From: Micromonospora sp. ALFpr18c
GTDB taxonomy: Bacteria; Actinomycetota; Actinomycetes; Mycobacteriales; Micromonosporaceae
Assembly (NCBI RefSeq): GCF_008868155.1
Contig: NZ_WBKR01000018.1
Span: 1-49,665, forward strand
Length of the DNA stretch: 49,665 nt
Direction of reading: 5' to 3'
Under the pieces are notes generated by a model, which had not been told where the DNA came from, made no database searches, and saw nothing but the letters and a program-made list of their open reading frames with translations. The translations under genes were made by a program, and so were the position numbers. Shown in pieces: positions 48,674 through 49,665 of the stretch (its first letter is position 1; each line of letters opens with the position of its first letter).

Positions 48674-49665
48674 ATGCCGGAGATCATCGCGCTCGTCGTC
48701 GGCGGGTTGGTGCTCGTCGTGGCGGCGGTCGCCGGGCTCTATCTCTGGCCGGTGGGCCACCATGGGCGACGGGTCGCGCCGGCCCGACCTCTCGACTTCG
48801 ACACGGCCACCCGTGCCGCCATGGCCGTCATCGCCGCCGAGGCGGCCGATCCGGAGGTCCGGCCGGAGTCGCGCAGCCGCCTGCTGAGCCACGGTTCCCG
48901 TACCGGTAGGGCCGTGCTGCTGCTGCACGGATACACCCTCGCGCCCGAGCAGTACGAAGGGCTGGCCGAGGAGTTCTTCGACCGTGGGTACAGCGTCTGG
49001 ATTCCCCGGGCCCCCCAGCACGGAACCGTCGACCGGACGGCCCACCACCGGGTCGAGGCCGGCGAGCTGACGACGTACGCCGCGAAGGGGTGGGCCGTCG
49101 CGGCGGCCCTGGGAGACGAGGTCGGCGTCGTGGGGATCTCCGGCGGCGCGGTGCTGGCCGCCTGGCTGGCTCAGGTGCCCGGCACCGTCGTACGGCATCT
49201 GCTGTTGCTGTCGCCGTTCTTCGGCCCGAATCCGCGACAGGCGCCGGCCTACGCGGTCAAACCGCTCATCGTGCTGTACGGGCGGCGTGTCCTCCGCGAC
49301 CGCGTCACGTCGCGCGGATACTCCCTCGCCGCCGTCACCCAGTACCTGACGATCGCACGCACGCTGCCGAAGCCGCCCCGGCGGACCGGTCTACGGACCG
49401 CGGCCGTCGCGATCAGCCCGCTCGACCGTGTGGTGGATCTCAGGGCGGCGGTCGCCGTGCCGCGCCGGATCGCCGACGCGAACGCGATACCGCTGCGGGT
49501 GTGCACTCTGCCGGAGGCGTTGGGCGTCGAACACAACACCCTCAACCTCGCCGCCCTCGGCACCGACGGCGACGAGTGGCGCCGCCGGTACGTCGCGCTC
49601 TACGAGGGCGCGACGGTGCCGGAATCAAGCCCCGCGACGGCGGACAACGCACCAACCCGCCGGTA
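48674..49665 (+). CDS. Alpha/beta hydrolase, partial at right edge
   Basis: The ATG at 48674 opens a frame that stays open to the window end (330 codons), so the stop lies beyond. An N-terminal transmembrane anchor (about residues 2-25) precedes an alpha/beta-hydrolase fold: VLLLHGYTLAPEQYEGLAEE (oxyanion region HGY), nucleophile elbow GISGGAVLAA (Ser), and GVEHNTLN, probably the catalytic His. A helical cap is likely between. It may be a membrane-anchored esterase or lipase. The Shine-Dalgarno site is not clear, so the start is tentative. Confidence 0.78.
   Translation, partial: MPEIIALVVGGLVLVVAAVAGLYLWPVGHHGRRVAPARPLDFDTATRAAMAVIAAEAADPEVRPESRSRLLSHGSRTGRAVLLLHGYTLAPEQYEGLAEEFFDRGYSVWIPRAPQHGTVDRTAHHRVEAGELTTYAAKGWAVAAALGDEVGVVGISGGAVLAAWLAQVPGTVVRHLLLLSPFFGPNPRQAPAYAVKPLIVLYGRRVLRDRVTSRGYSLAAVTQYLTIARTLPKPPRRTGLRTAAVAISPLDRVVDLRAAVAVPRRIADANAIPLRVCTLPEALGVEHNTLNLAALGTDGDEWRRRYVALYEGATVPESSPATADNAPTRR

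Overview
The window is a high-GC actinobacterial chromosome segment. GC-rich third codon positions, Shine-Dalgarno sites of the GGAGG type, and families such as DUF222/HNH, DUF397, S-adenosyl methyltransferase (PF04672 type), Uma2, EACC1 and ESX-type small proteins all fit a filamentous actinomycete, most likely Micromonosporaceae (Micromonospora-like). The genus is an inference from gene content and was not tested by a search. No tRNA, rRNA, CRISPR array, intact transposase or origin was seen.

Left part (1-16,050). A DUF222 protein runs off the left edge. Next is a secreted ricin-lectin/GH46 chitosanase broken by a one-base frameshift, then an ECF sigma factor with a membrane partner and a paralogous lipoprotein. 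A pentose/xylo-oligosaccharide unit follows: a GH43 enzyme divergent from an ABC importer (binding protein and two permeases) that ends in a LacI regulator. Then come a SanA/YdcF-like protein, a Uma2 protein, and an ESX-type polymorphic-toxin locus (YbaB-like protein, EspC-like protein, a toxin with a CdiA_C-like tRNase domain, candidate immunity protein). An ABC-2 exporter with a small membrane protein lies divergent to the RiPP cluster.

Centre (16,456-28,258). This is the main find: a compact thiazolyl-peptide/TOMM biosynthetic cluster on the plus strand. Its order is an ocin-ThiF-type leader-binding F protein (with a C-terminal half that looks like a dead YcaO), three precursor peptides, a YcaO cyclodehydratase ending in a proline-rich tail, a tandem SagB-type dehydrogenase, a LanB-type tRNA-Glu-dependent dehydratase, one short SpaB_C/thiopeptide-type partner, and an M50 membrane protease. 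The precursor cores consist almost only of Ser, Cys and Thr. The expected chemistry is leader recognition, Cys/Ser/Thr cyclisation, oxidation to azoles, and dehydration of remaining Ser/Thr. The single short partner either eliminates glutamate (linear goadsporin-like product) or forms a pyridine (macrocycle). Hairpins follow each precursor gene. Directly after the protease stop lies a fossil FnIII-CBM2 tail of a secreted glycosidase, which marks a probable recombination border.

Right part (28,762-49,665). This holds a secreted HExxH/von Willebrand D protein coupled to a lipoprotein, an S-adenosyl methyltransferase with a rare TTA codon, an AbiEi/DUF559-like protein, a long palindrome, remnants of an XRE regulator in front of an orphan DUF397 gene, an M14 carboxypeptidase cut by one amber codon, an EACC1 protein with only a stump of its caspase-like effector, a GH18 chitinase, an F420/PPOX oxidoreductase, an M48 membrane protease, an NAD-dependent epimerase, a GH128-type glycosidase, a VOC protein, an LtrA-like protein, a GNAT protein preceded by a 16-codon leader ORF, and an alpha/beta hydrolase that runs off the right edge. 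Several broken genes (chitosanase, M14 peptidase, CBM2 enzyme, XRE regulator, caspase) show either active gene decay or assembly errors.
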